Below the pieces are notes generated by a model. The model made no database searches. It was not told the DNA's origin and saw only the letters and a program-made list of their open reading frames with translations. A program made the translations under genes and the position numbers. A stretch of 64,000 nt of DNA from Bacteroidota bacterium (GTDB lineage: Bacteria > Bacteroidota > Bacteroidia > Bacteroidales > JAADJA01). Positions 1-8,199 of the stretch are shown in pieces; the stretch's first letter is position 1; each line of letters starts with the position of its first letter. The stretch spans positions 310,001-374,000 of the forward strand of contig JAHLKX010000001.1 in the NCBI GenBank assembly GCA_020444515.1. Direction: 5' to 3'.

Positions 1-1521
1 ATTTTGAGGGTCTTCCCATGTTGCCCATGCGGGAACTCCATAAAGTTCTAAACTATCTGGATGTATTGAAACTCCTTCGGGAGCGATGATTGTATCATTG
101 TTTGTGATAGGATAACTTGTTACTAAAGGACCTTCTAAATCTTGAACTTCTGTTATGAAATCTTTTGTATCTTCATTATCACAAACATCTTTTCCAGTAT
201 ATGATTCTGTGATTAGATAATTGTAAAAATTTGCATTATTGGGGTTTGTTCCTTGTGTTGAAGTGCTGTCTTCCTCGAACGTAACTTCCAAACCAGAATT
301 GTCCCAAATATTGTAAGGACCATTTTCATCAACTTCAAATTCCGGAGGAGTTTGATCATGTACGTTTATGTATTGAACATGCGTCGCTGCGGAGGTATTT
401 GAGGGATTGTAAGCCCCGGCAGTTAATTCCCAAGTATGTTCTTGAGTGAAAGTCACGTCAGAACAACTTCCATTATTTGTTTGATTTGACAGAACAGTAT
501 GTTCTAAAGAGGTTCCATTATACAAGCTATCTGGTTCTCCAGGATTTATGTCATCTAAAATTCCCAAATAAAATTCATGTTCTTGGTCTGCAGGAAATTG
601 AACTCCATCAAAAGGCGTCCATGAAATTACTAAATCTGGATTTTGATAAGTAATACTAGGATTTCCTCCCGACAAGTCATAATTAACAATAGGAACACTT
701 CCATATTTCCATTCTTGAAAAGGCACGTTAAAATAATACCCATACCAATTTTCATGTGCAAAATCATTTAGACCCCAATCTCCCACTTCATAAAATTCGT
801 CTGTTTGAGGTTCAAAAAAAAGATTTTTTTCAAAATTTGTTGCATCTTGATTTTCTGGTGAACCAAGATAAACTGAATTGATTGCATGTGCTCCAGAATA
901 AGAATTTGTTGATACCCTATTAGAACGAATCCTAAAAATTCCATTATGGGATAAATCATATTGAAGATTTGTCCCATTATCTTCTGCAAAAGGAGAATTT
1001 TCAACATCATAAACCCCACTGAAATTAATAAAATTCTGGATAACATATTGGTTGCAAATCCATCCAGAAGTATTTGGATTTATTTGATCTGTGGGGTCAA
1101 TTGCCAAGGCCTTCTCCAAATGAGCAATCTTTTGTTCTTCGGTTTCAAACTCCCATTTATTTATGTGATTAATATCTCCATTTATATAATTTAAAATAAT
1201 TTGCTTGTCTGCAGGAGTTCCTGATTGACCATCTAAATCAGTATCCCCACGATAAGTTCCATCGTTAAAAGGGTCGTTGCCTGTAATTGTTGAATTATAA
1301 TCTTGCATATCTATAACTCCGTCATTATTAACATCCCCAGAACCGTACCAATCCGTGTCTGTTTGATATAATGAATTGTGCGCAGGAACATACATGTTTA
1401 AGCCATATTCAGGGCTTTGAGGGTTGTTACTTTGGGCGTTCCCAAAACTAGGCAAAATACTTGCTCCTAAGAGAGTTGCTCCAATAACCAAATTTTTCAA
1501 AGTCTTCTTCACCTTTCCCAT
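1..1521 (-). CDS. Secreted protein with dockerin-like loops, 3' end outside window
   Basis: The frame is open for 507 codons from ATG at 1521 to base 1, so the C-terminus is missing. The N-terminus has Lys residues followed by a hydrophobic stretch ending FGNAQ, a typical signal peptide. Residues about 53-95 hold two EF-hand/dockerin-like loops (DVNNDGVIDMQD and DTDLDGQ), which suggests calcium binding. The rest is rich in Asn, Thr and aromatic residues, as in surface beta-sandwich proteins, and I recognise no enzyme motif. Codon use is AT-rich compared with the capsid genes next door. It lies downstream of, and in the same direction as, the head-gene operon, but nothing in it looks phage-like. 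Function unknown. Confidence 0.75.
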   Translation of the reverse strand, partial: MGKVKKTLKNLVIGATLLGASILPSFGNAQSNNPQSPEYGLNMYVPAHNSLYQTDTDWYGSGDVNNDGVIDMQDYNSTITGNDPFNDGTYRGDTDLDGQSGTPADKQIILNYINGDINHINKWEFETEEQKIAHLEKALAIDPTDQINPNTSGWICNQYVIQNFINFSGVYDVENSPFAEDNGTNLQYDLSHNGIFRIRSNRVSTNSYSGAHAINSVYLGSPENQDATNFEKNLFFEPQTDEFYEVGDWGLNDFAHENWYGYYFNVPFQEWKYGSVPIVNYDLSGGNPSITYQNPDLVISWTPFDGVQFPADQEHEFYLGILDDINPGEPDSLYNGTSLEHTVLSNQTNNGSCSDVTFTQEHTWELTAGAYNPSNTSAATHVQYINVHDQTPPEFEVDENGPYNIWDNSGLEVTFEEDSTSTQGTNPNNANFYNYLITESYTGKDVCDNEDTKDFITEVQDLEGPLVTSYPITNNDTIIAPEGVSIHPDSLELYGVPAWATWEDPQN

Positions 1522-1726
1522 CTTTTAATTATGTAGTAATAATTAATAATGCTAAGGTACAAAAATCAAAACATTTAAAATAGGGGTTATTTGGGAATCC
1601 AAGAAGCGTTAAATATAGCACCATCATAATGATTGATGTTATCAAAATAACTAAAGCTGCCCGTTAATTTAATAAATATTGAGCTAGGAAGGCACAAACT
1701 AGCGTGAAGAGGTAAGAAAGATTGCT

Positions 1727-2350
1727 TTATTGCCTCAAAAACCATTCTGCAGAAACCAGGACACCATTAAGACCAGAGATTTGATCAATAACAGTTTCAC
1801 CGGAGCCTTCATTAAGGGGATAACTGGCAAGGGGTTCGGTGTTTTTTGTTACATAGATATTGTCGATATAACCCGTGAAATAATTTGAATTGTCAGTGTC
1901 GCAAGCAATACGGCAACCTGCTGATGAAGAGAATGAAAGAACAGGCTCAGGATTGGAGGACATTGCTTCACCATTATAGGTACATTCAAATATTTCATCG
2001 CTTCTTGATATGCGAATGTGATTCCATTTGTTAATGTCTTTAAATGCAGCAATATATTCCATACGACCTTCCTGGGTTAGGAATGAAGCGATGATATTTC
2101 TGTTGTTGATGGCAATGGCCAGGGCATTGGATTCAGGATGTATGACATTGGCTATCAAAAACTGATTGCCACCAACGGGCGTGATATCAACTTTGAAGTA
2201 CAGTTCACATGAAAAATCGGTGTTTACATTAAGAGAAGAAGTTAGCGGATCAAGGCCAATGAACCCATCACCGCTAAAACGCAGACAATAATCCAGAGCA
2301 GCTGTGTAAGTTAACTTTCGAAAGATTGTTATGGTGTTTTTAAAAATCAT
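1727..2350 (-). CDS. LamG/concanavalin-like domain protein, probable virion or island protein
   Basis: About 207 residues if started at the ATG at 2350. An upstream ATG at 2410 would add 20 residues, but these are encoded by a REP-like repeat (2366-2415), so the shorter start is preferred. The sequence has the pattern of a LamG/ConA-like jellyroll: LRFSGDGFIGL near the start, a central NKWNHIRISR strand, and a C-terminal GYIDNIYVTKNTEPLASYPLNEGSGETV block. Such domains occur in Bacteroidetes phage fibres and in secreted sugar-binding proteins. It is the last gene of the minus-strand head operon, which makes a virion-associated role likely. No signal peptide is evident. Confidence 0.6.
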   Translation of the reverse strand: MIFKNTITIFRKLTYTAALDYCLRFSGDGFIGLDPLTSSLNVNTDFSCELYFKVDITPVGGNQFLIANVIHPESNALAIAINNRNIIASFLTQEGRMEYIAAFKDINKWNHIRISRSDEIFECTYNGEAMSSNPEPVLSFSSSAGCRIACDTDNSNYFTGYIDNIYVTKNTEPLASYPLNEGSGETVIDQISGLNGVLVSAEWFLRQ

Positions 2351-2365
2351 ATGACAATTAATTTT

Positions 2366-2415
2366 GAGATTGCTTCGCACTTGCGCTTTAGCTTCCCTGC
2401 TGGCTCGCAATGACG
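2366..2415. repeat. REP-like palindromic repeat
   Basis: A short imperfect palindrome: GATTGCTTCGC at the left arm and CGCAATGACG at the right arm, with GCGCTTTAGC between. It is of the widespread bacterial 'attgcgag...gcaatc' intergenic type. It lies between the 84-aa gene and the LamG gene and creates a spurious N-terminal extension of the latter. Confidence 0.6.
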
Positions 2416-2422
2416 ATCCGAG

Positions 2423-2677
2423 CTAATTTCTGTTTGCATAAACGACACCGAATTCAAGGCGGATTAGGGTGAAATGGCCAGTTAAGGGCTGATCGGTTGA
2501 TTTGATAACTTTTTCTTGCAGGTTATCACGCAACAGGATGTCAACTTCTCCATTCAATAAGCTGACGAATTTTGCATCTTCACTGATCGTTATGGTATGG
2601 AAATCTCCTTCATAAACATTGTCATCATCGATGCGAAGCTGGCCATTGGGACTGAATAGTTTATTGATGTTCCTCAT
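2423..2677 (-). CDS. Small phage-module protein, function unknown
   Basis: 84 residues, soluble, with no signal peptide or membrane segment. Predicted beta-rich (alternating hydrophobic residues, e.g. FHTITISEDAKFVSLLNG and FTLIRLEFGVVYA), which would suit a small head-decoration or collar protein; that is inference. Its ATG overlaps the stop of the upstream connector-like gene by four bases (ATGA, 2674-2677), so the two are translationally coupled. The position between connector and LamG protein is the only functional clue. Confidence 0.6.
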   Translation of the reverse strand: MRNINKLFSPNGQLRIDDDNVYEGDFHTITISEDAKFVSLLNGEVDILLRDNLQEKVIKSTDQPLTGHFTLIRLEFGVVYANRN

Positions 2678-3150
2678 GATTCAGATGTTTTGATTAAAAA
2701 TCCGTTAATTCGTTTTAATACAGGTTTTTCATAGCCTTCGTAAGCATAAGAATCAAGGTGCTCTTTGAGCAGTTGTTCTTTTTGCCGTGCTATGAAAAGG
2801 ATATCTTTTATAATATTTTGATGCACATAACTATTGATCAAAGGCGCTGAAGCAGGGTCGATCAATTCAGGTGCTTTTGTGGGATCGGGGTTGCTGTATG
2901 CTGCAGTTTCAAATAACTGCTGGCTGTAAATAAGGTATTTGACAAAAAAGGCGATACATGGTTTGATAAAAGTATCGACCAAAGTTGAATAGGAAGCAGG
3001 ATCGTTTGAAACCTGTTTAAAAAAATCACTGCCCAGGATGGGACTGATATAAGACTTTTCGGCAACATCAATTACCTGGTCTTTGATGAGTTTTTCATCG
3101 AGGTTGGTGATGTAGGCCAGGGATATTATTTCGGTAGCGGTGATCAGCAT
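2674..3150 (-). CDS. DUF6712-like phage head-completion / connector protein
   Basis: 158 residues, mostly alpha-helical. It starts with MLITATEIISLAYITN and contains KSYISPILGSDFF and a helix ending FVKYLIYSQQL, a layout seen in the DUF6712-type proteins that follow the capsid gene in Bacteroidetes phages and resemble head-tail connector adaptors. Family assignment is from memory of the pattern. It lies downstream of the portal gene, separated by three tandem hairpin repeats, and overlaps the next gene by ATGA. Confidence 0.55.
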   Translation of the reverse strand: MLITATEIISLAYITNLDEKLIKDQVIDVAEKSYISPILGSDFFKQVSNDPASYSTLVDTFIKPCIAFFVKYLIYSQQLFETAAYSNPDPTKAPELIDPASAPLINSYVHQNIIKDILFIARQKEQLLKEHLDSYAYEGYEKPVLKRINGFLIKTSES

Positions 3151-3257
3151 ATACCCCCCGCCTTTATTTCATATAAGATAGGGGGATAGGTAATATAACA
3201 CCCCCCTGCCCCCCTCAAGGGGGGATAACACCCCTCAGCTTCCTTAACAGGGGGGAT
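3151..3257. repeat. Three tandem C-run/G-run hairpin repeats
   Basis: Three consecutive hairpins of the island's CCCC...GGGG family fill the gap between portal and connector genes: about 3153-3187, 3198-3228 and 3229-3257. Each has a C-run arm and a matching G-run arm around a short loop, for example CCCCCCTCAAGGGGGG. They could act as transcriptional attenuators inside the operon, but their spread through the island points to a dispersed repeat. Confidence 0.8.
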
Positions 3258-3267
3258 GTGCTGGAAA

Positions 3268-4530
3268 TTAATATTCTTTGTCATTCGGTTCCTCCTTATC
3301 TGAATCGGTTGTGAACTTGTTTTTGAGCTCGCTGTAGAACAGCTTTTGTTTGGGATCTTCAGGATCATATTCCAGGCCCATATCCCGGCGGACCTCCCAA
3401 ACATATTTGACCGGGCTGATGCGGTAAACCGGGGATTCGTTGGAAATGTCGAGATCGGTGATATTGAATCCGAAATCTGACAATAACCTACTGAATATTT
3501 CAAGGTAACGGGACTGATACACCCGTATGGACGTATTCAGGGCGATCTCATACTCGTTCAGTATGCGTTTGGTATCGAAGCCTGTTTTTTCACCAAAGAA
3601 GCTGGCCAGGCTTTTAAACCAGTTGTGAATGGACAGAAGGTTTGTATGCGCCTGTTTGTGCAATTCGATCCAGTTGCCTTCTTCATTCTTTTTAAATTCG
3701 ATGTACTGTGCAAGATCACGTTGCTGGCCGGGACCTAAATCCTTCAGATACTGGACAATCAGATCGTGGCTTTTTTCATTGGCAGCACCTTTGAATTTAT
3801 CAAACTCAGCATCCAAAACCTCCGCATCCTTATCGTCATTTACTCCGGGGATCACCAACAAACCCGAAGCATTGAACTGCCGTTCCAGACGGGATTGATT
3901 CCATACATCCGTGAGGCCAGCAATAATGACACTATTTAAACCTGCATACCATGTGGGCAAACCATAGTGGTAAAATTCAGGTTCGTATTGTTTGATATGC
4001 AAAACACTTCGGTAAAGACCATTATCATCCTTTTTGTAAATTGGATATAAAGGAATTTCCTGGCGCAACTCATCTTTTCTACTCTTATAAGCTGCCCAAT
4101 CGGGGTGAATGATGATGGTATCCGCATTGGCAGATAACCTGCATTTGGAGCCATCAATGTGGAAGAGCGACAAAAAGGATTTGTTTTTATCGGTGATAAT
4201 CTCCAGATAACCATTGCCGATATTCAATTCATCGAACAAAACCTTAAAAAATACATCCCGCAGGGATTCCTTAAAATTGTTTACAGAAGTTATAAAGACA
4301 GATACGTCAGCATTTTCAGATACAAAACCATTTCCAGCAATAAAAAATGTTTTGCTGTTCAGGATGGCCCTGTGGACAGCTACAGAGCGAGATAATTGAA
4401 TGATCTGCTGGGGTAAAAGGTTATCCTCACCAAAAGGGATATAATCGTGGCTGTTGTTCAGGTCGATGAAATCGGACTCGAATAAGTCGAGCAGTGGTGT
4501 GTAGTTGTATTCAAAGAGTTTGTAGGACAT
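3268..4530 (-). CDS. Phage portal protein
   Basis: 420 residues. The N-terminal part has the portal-like signature PFGEDNLLPQQIIQLSRSV followed by HRAILNSKTFFIAGNGF, typical of Bacteroidetes phage portals, where a conserved region precedes the clip and stem. A helical segment around LLSIHNWFKSLASFFGEKTGF fits the stem region. The C-terminus is acidic. Portals form the dodecameric DNA gate at the capsid vertex and dock the terminase. It is directly upstream of the connector-like gene and downstream of the capsid and protease genes, the normal order for a head module. Length is within the usual range for the family. Confidence 0.75.
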   Translation of the reverse strand: MSYKLFEYNYTPLLDLFESDFIDLNNSHDYIPFGEDNLLPQQIIQLSRSVAVHRAILNSKTFFIAGNGFVSENADVSVFITSVNNFKESLRDVFFKVLFDELNIGNGYLEIITDKNKSFLSLFHIDGSKCRLSANADTIIIHPDWAAYKSRKDELRQEIPLYPIYKKDDNGLYRSVLHIKQYEPEFYHYGLPTWYAGLNSVIIAGLTDVWNQSRLERQFNASGLLVIPGVNDDKDAEVLDAEFDKFKGAANEKSHDLIVQYLKDLGPGQQRDLAQYIEFKKNEEGNWIELHKQAHTNLLSIHNWFKSLASFFGEKTGFDTKRILNEYEIALNTSIRVYQSRYLEIFSRLLSDFGFNITDLDISNESPVYRISPVKYVWEVRRDMGLEYDPEDPKQKLFYSELKNKFTTDSDKEEPNDKEY

Positions 4531-4562
4531 TGTACTGGTTACTGGTTACTGGTTGCTGTTTG

Positions 4563-4608
4563 ACACCCCTCGTCCGCCAGTTGGCGGACACTCCCCTCCA
4601 GGGGAGAG
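4563..4608. repeat. Composite hairpin repeat between portal and capsid genes
   Basis: Member of the island hairpin family: ACACCCCTCG, an inner perfect palindrome TCCGCCAGTTGGCGGA, then ACTCCCCTCCAGGGGAGAGT. Immediately to its left (about 4533-4558) are three near-identical 7-base units, TGGTTAC, TGGTTAC, TGGTTGC. Confidence 0.75.
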
Positions 4609-4627
4609 TGCCCAGCCCACAAGGCTT

Positions 4628-5980
4628 TTAGTCATCCTTGAAGCCTGCTAAAACAACAAGTTCTTTATGTAAGTAAGCGGTTTGGGCTTTGTATTGCACC
4701 CTGTACCGGCGTTTTTGCTCGTCCTGATTGTACCAGGTCTCCATCATTTCACTATCTGAAGTGGCATCGGTGCCAAATAGCAGGTTTTTTTGTGTAGTGA
4801 GGATGGCCCGGTGAGGGAGAATATCGTTAAAAGAAGCCTTAATCCAGATATCCCAATCCGGCCTGATGATGATAGGAATACCTTCATAGGTTGGTACTTT
4901 AATACCCCGGAAACTGATCTCATTGGCTGTTTCGGTACCCATGTTCTTCCATGTTTTAAAAAGGTTGCGCCACATGGAACGGGTTATCAAAAAGATCGGG
5001 TCGAGTTCCAGTAACTCTGAAGGCATATTGTCGATCATTTGTTCCAGGGTAGCATCAGCCTCATCCGTATCAAGGGTAGACGCTTTTACTGCTGCAACAA
5101 CACCCGATTGAGCAAATGAACCAGAACCACTTGCTACCGCTGTGAAATCGAAAGCCTGACCGGCATATTTGGATACCACTTTTATTTGCGAACCTGAGGG
5201 ATTGGTGACGATTACCCCATTGATACCGGCCCTTGCTTCAATGGTTGTTTTATGAGAAGTAAGCCAGTTAGCCACCGTAGTAGCTGCATTGGTTATATAA
5301 TCTTCCTCATACTCAACACCATTAATCGTCACCGTAATTTTATCATCGCTATTGGCTGTATAGGTGAGGATTTTTTCGGCTTTAACAGGCGTAACCGAAG
5401 AATCGATTTTAACATGCTGGGAAGCAGGGATGGTACCTGCAAGTAAGTCGGCAAGGAAATGCGTTAAAAAGCCTGTATAACCCGAATAATTGTCGTTTAA
5501 TGTACCACCTGGTTTACCGGAAGTAAGCACTTCATTTGAAGGATCAGAGAAGAACATTTGGCGGACAAGGTCTTTTTGACCAGCCTGGGCGATGATGGGC
5601 AACATGATCTTGTTCCAGATATCAGGATTGGACATCTGCTCAACATCATCTTCTTTATATCCTGAAGCTAATAGCTGTTCGGCTATAGAGCCCCAAAATT
5701 CCCGACCATTCTGTTCAAATTCGATGGCCATGGGTTTTACAGTAATGTCGGAAGTTGTTAATTCAAAGGTACCTGTAGGGTTAAACCCAGGATTAACCTT
5801 TGGTTTGGTGATCATTGAAGGCCGGGAAATGCGGTTAAGCTTCTCGGTGCCTTTAATGTCGGTACGGACAGTGATTGCACCCCGGATATCTTCACCCATG
5901 AACATGGGGTCGATGAAATATTCACTAACACTTTGTTTAGTGAAGGGTGGGTCGATGGATTGTGTGAATATATTTGACAT
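4628..5980 (-). CDS. Major capsid protein with embedded beta domain
   Basis: 450 residues. The order protease/scaffold, this gene, portal fits a major capsid protein. The N-terminal arm is followed by DITVKPMAIEFEQNGREFWG and a long helical region. The C-terminal part (FLITRSMWRNLF, IKVPTYEGIPIIIRPDW, NLLFGTD) has the pattern of Bacteroidetes phage HK97-fold capsid proteins. Residues about 203-300 form a separate module (ITVTINGVEYEEDY ... AGQAFDFTAVASGSG) that resembles the repeated beta domain of tail-tube and decoration proteins, apparently inserted into the capsid fold. Assignment rests on context and sequence pattern. Confidence 0.75.
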   Translation of the reverse strand: MSNIFTQSIDPPFTKQSVSEYFIDPMFMGEDIRGAITVRTDIKGTEKLNRISRPSMITKPKVNPGFNPTGTFELTTSDITVKPMAIEFEQNGREFWGSIAEQLLASGYKEDDVEQMSNPDIWNKIMLPIIAQAGQKDLVRQMFFSDPSNEVLTSGKPGGTLNDNYSGYTGFLTHFLADLLAGTIPASQHVKIDSSVTPVKAEKILTYTANSDDKITVTINGVEYEEDYITNAATTVANWLTSHKTTIEARAGINGVIVTNPSGSQIKVVSKYAGQAFDFTAVASGSGSFAQSGVVAAVKASTLDTDEADATLEQMIDNMPSELLELDPIFLITRSMWRNLFKTWKNMGTETANEISFRGIKVPTYEGIPIIIRPDWDIWIKASFNDILPHRAILTTQKNLLFGTDATSDSEMMETWYNQDEQKRRYRVQYKAQTAYLHKELVVLAGFKDD

Positions 5981-6000
5981 GGTTTAAATTATTTTTGGTT

Positions 6001-7059
6001 TTAAAACTTTTCCTTTTTGAGTTTCCTTTTGGCATTGTCGGGTAAATTTTGCAGCAAGACCTTTCCTGAATCATCGGCGTTCACCTTATTTTTAATACTC
6101 AACTGGGGATCCGTGGATTTGCCGGGCAGGGTAGGGTATGCCTTACTTTTGTTAAGATCAGATTGAAGCTGGTCTATCTTATCCTGATACTTTATTTCGA
6201 GATCAGATAGTTTGGATTCGAATGAAATTTTGAGCAATTCTAACTCCCCCTGCACTGCGTGCTGTCTATCCTGCAAGGAAGACTTTTCAGCCTTTGCAAA
6301 TTTTTCGGAAATCCAGTTTTTAAGATTGGTGATTTCTTCTTTGATGGACAAAGACTTATTGGCCTCCTGAGTTTTGACAGGGTTCTGGCTTTTGTAGTTT
6401 ACAAGAAACTCAGTAACTATTTCAGGTTTGTCAGAAATCAGTTCAAATATCTCGGGATGTTCATCGAGAAATACTGAGGCATGAAAGGCAAGATCTTCTT
6501 CGTGTACATTGGTAAGAACAGTATGACCTACTTTAAAGAGTCCATTTGTAGCAGCAGGATCATCAACCATGTCAGCAGCATAGAGGCTAATAATAGTTGC
6601 GAGGCTCTTTTCAACTTCCACGCCATTGACCGTTTCAAAAGCTTTAAGCGGTTCGCCAGCCTTGAAAGCGATGCTGGCTCCAAACATATCGGGATTAGAC
6701 TCAGCCAAATCCAGAACATAATCGAATAAGTTTCCATTGGGACTTTTCTTAGAAGTTTTATCGAGGTATAAATCGGCAATTGCCTTGTTATCCACTTTGC
6801 GGAAATTCTTATACCGCCCAAGGTATGTACCCAGGGCAGTGGTACAGATATTCGGGTGACCGAACCGGGCTTTGATACCCACAGAAGAAGCATTCCCCAA
6901 TTCGACCACTTTTTCAATAAAAGGATCATCCAGGTAAAGGTCATGGCCCCGAGCTTCGCCGGTTTGACAGAGCGTTACATTTTTGATAATGCCTTTTTCC
7001 CTGTCGATCTGACCAATGGATTGATCATAGACTGTGTTTGAACGGAAATATGTTTTCAT
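6001..7059 (-). CDS. Prohead protease fused to scaffold
   Basis: 352 residues. The N-terminal half looks like a phage capsid-maturation serine protease. His68 lies in the conserved block ARFGHPN and the probable nucleophile Ser129 in DMFGASIAF, the His...Ser arrangement of P2 gpO-type scaffolding proteases. Residues about 225-320 are charged and helical, with heptad-like Leu/Ile spacing (LEKLKISFESKLSDLEIKY-like), as expected for an attached scaffold that is cleaved during maturation. The C-terminus is basic. Its ATG overlaps the stop of a 48-aa gene by four bases. Function is inferred from motifs and from the adjacent capsid gene. Confidence 0.75.
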   Translation of the reverse strand: MKTYFRSNTVYDQSIGQIDREKGIIKNVTLCQTGEARGHDLYLDDPFIEKVVELGNASSVGIKARFGHPNICTTALGTYLGRYKNFRKVDNKAIADLYLDKTSKKSPNGNLFDYVLDLAESNPDMFGASIAFKAGEPLKAFETVNGVEVEKSLATIISLYAADMVDDPAATNGLFKVGHTVLTNVHEEDLAFHASVFLDEHPEIFELISDKPEIVTEFLVNYKSQNPVKTQEANKSLSIKEEITNLKNWISEKFAKAEKSSLQDRQHAVQGELELLKISFESKLSDLEIKYQDKIDQLQSDLNKSKAYPTLPGKSTDPQLSIKNKVNADDSGKVLLQNLPDNAKRKLKKEKF

Positions 7060-7202
7060 TTGACCTTTATACTTTTGATTTTATGAGCGAGATCAGATTC
7101 AACTAATCCATCGGGTGAGATACTGTTTTTAGAAGCGTTAATGCCGAATACACCCTGTTGTTTTACCCGGCGTTTGCTTTTTTTTATTTTACGCTTTGAC
7201 AT
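7056..7202 (-). CDS. 48-aa basic protein coupled to the protease gene
   Basis: ATG at 7202 opens a 48-codon frame that begins MSKRKIKKSKRRVKQQG and ends SIKVK; the TGA overlaps the protease start as ATGA (7056-7059). The strongly basic N-terminus suggests binding to nucleic acid or to an acidic scaffold. I know no family. The overlap and its place as first gene of the head operon support it as a real gene despite its size. Confidence 0.6.
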   Translation of the reverse strand: MSKRKIKKSKRRVKQQGVFGINASKNSISPDGLVESDLAHKIKSIKVK

Positions 7203-7336
7203 CATTGAAATATTTTTATTTACAATATTAATTAAATTAAAGTAAAGCTTTAAATAAAGTTAGTAAAAAGTTAAAAAACAAGTATATAAATTGCCAATAA
7301 TTACGATTTTAATTGTTATATTTGCCATAAAAAGCG
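7203..7336. promoter_or_regulatory. Divergent promoter region between head and packaging genes
   Basis: A very AT-rich 134-bp gap separates the leftward head operon from the rightward packaging operon. On the plus strand TATATTTG (7317-7324) fits the Bacteroidetes -7 box TAnnTTTG, 12 bases before the ATG at 7337, with TTG at 7291-7293 further upstream at slightly long spacing. On the minus strand TAACTTTA (7255-7262) is a weaker match, with a TTG about 16 bases upstream. Assignment is by consensus only. Confidence 0.45.
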
Positions 7337-7843
7337 ATGAAGATATATGCGATAGAACAGTCGAATGCGGAGGTAAAAAAAGCCTATGGGATTTTACTTG
7401 ACAGAATCAATGAACACATCAAATTGCTGGCTGAAAACAGAAAACCCATCACCAGTATTGTTGGAATAAAAAGGGGATTGTTAAGATTAAAGATTGGTAT
7501 TTCGGAAGAGCCAACACAAAAGGTAAATATAAAGTTACCTGAAAATTTAGAAATACTTGCAGGATCATTTATGGAGAAATATCAGATTGATATTAAGGAA
7601 ATAATTGATGTTGGACTGGTTGGCGAAAAAGAGATCATCAAAGCCCTGGTAAAAAAGGAATATGATGAGATGGCTAAACAAGGTAAAAAGTACAAGGATA
7701 TAAAAGCGGAATTATCGGGAAAATATGGTTTGAGTGTTTCGAGTATTGAGAAGTTGGTATATAGGGACACCCCTCGCCCTGCGGGCACTCCCCTCAAGGG
7801 GAGACAGGCCAACACACAAAGTAAAAACAAGAAAGATGGATAA
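7337..7843 (+). CDS. Island packaging-operon protein with helical C-terminus, unknown
   Basis: 168 residues. The first half is helical and charged. The segment GKKYKDIKAELSGKYGLSVSSIEKL resembles a helix-turn-helix of the kind found at the start of small terminase subunits, so a DNA-recognition role in packaging or a regulator is possible. The last 27 residues (DTPRPAGTPLKGRQ...) are encoded by a hairpin repeat (7767-7804) that has run into the gene, so the original C-terminus probably ended near YRD. It overlaps the TerS start by eight bases. Confidence 0.5.
   Translation: MKIYAIEQSNAEVKKAYGILLDRINEHIKLLAENRKPITSIVGIKRGLLRLKIGISEEPTQKVNIKLPENLEILAGSFMEKYQIDIKEIIDVGLVGEKEIIKALVKKEYDEMAKQGKKYKDIKAELSGKYGLSVSSIEKLVYRDTPRPAGTPLKGRQANTQSKNKKDG
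7767..7804. repeat. Hairpin repeat inside the 3' end of a gene
   Basis: ACACCCCTCG, CCCTGCGGG, CACTCCCCTCAAGGGGAGA: the same composite structure as the copy at 4563-4608. It is read in frame by the 7337-7843 gene as RDTPRPAGTPLKGRQ. Confidence 0.75.
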
Positions 7844-8183
7844 AAGGGATGAACAAGGACGGTTTTTGCCAGGGTGTAGTTCTAACGGACGACCGAAAGG
7901 AAGTAAGAATAAGGCTACCGGGGCTATCAGGGAGAAGTTTCAGCAACTGGTGGATTCCTATTCACTGGAACAGATGAAGCTGGACCTGATGGAACTTGAT
8001 CCCGGTGAACGGCTCAGGATCATGTCGGGGTTGCTTGACTTCTTCATACCTAAATTGAATCGGACAGACCATAGTATGAGTTTGGGCGATGAAACAATAA
8101 TAATACAACTTCCTTCAGCTGTTGAAAATCAACCTACGAAACAATTAACTGGGGGGAGGGATGATGAAACCCTCCTTCGCTAA
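7836..8183 (+). CDS. Probable small terminase subunit (DUF5681-like N-terminus)
   Basis: 115 residues from the ATG at 7836. A longer reading from 7734 would only translate a hairpin repeat in another frame. The N-terminus GRFLPGCSSNGRPKGSKNKAT matches the DUF5681-type motif (GRPKGSKN) common in short proteins just upstream of large terminases. The rest is helical. By position it would be the DNA-recognition subunit of the packaging motor. Its last residues and stop codon lie in another hairpin repeat (8170-8195), so the native C-terminus may have been changed by the insertion. Confidence 0.65.
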   Translation: MDKRDEQGRFLPGCSSNGRPKGSKNKATGAIREKFQQLVDSYSLEQMKLDLMELDPGERLRIMSGLLDFFIPKLNRTDHSMSLGDETIIIQLPSAVENQPTKQLTGGRDDETLLR

Positions 8184-8195
8184 AGCTTTGGAGGG
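8170..8195. repeat. Hairpin repeat spanning the TerS stop and TerL leader
   Basis: CCCTCC arm, loop TTCGCTAAAGCTTT, GGAGGG arm. The TerS stop codon (8181-8183) lies in the loop. In the TerL frame it reads SFAKALEG, a peptide typical of this dispersed repeat rather than of terminases. Confidence 0.75.
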
Positions 8196-8199
8196 TGCT

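Noticed and set aside
768..1194. Short frames on both strands inside the first 1.5 kb
   Set aside because: Both are shadows of the long minus-strand frame 1-1521, which has a signal peptide and sensible composition.
1570..1745. A 51-codon minus-strand frame ending in DGAIFNASWIPK
   Set aside because: The end looks faintly protein-like but there is no family, the start overlaps the LamG stop, and it may be a remnant. Not enough support.
3151..3257. Possible CRISPR-like array because of repeated C/G hairpins
   Set aside because: Units are not regularly spaced and there are no spacers; they belong to the dispersed hairpin family.
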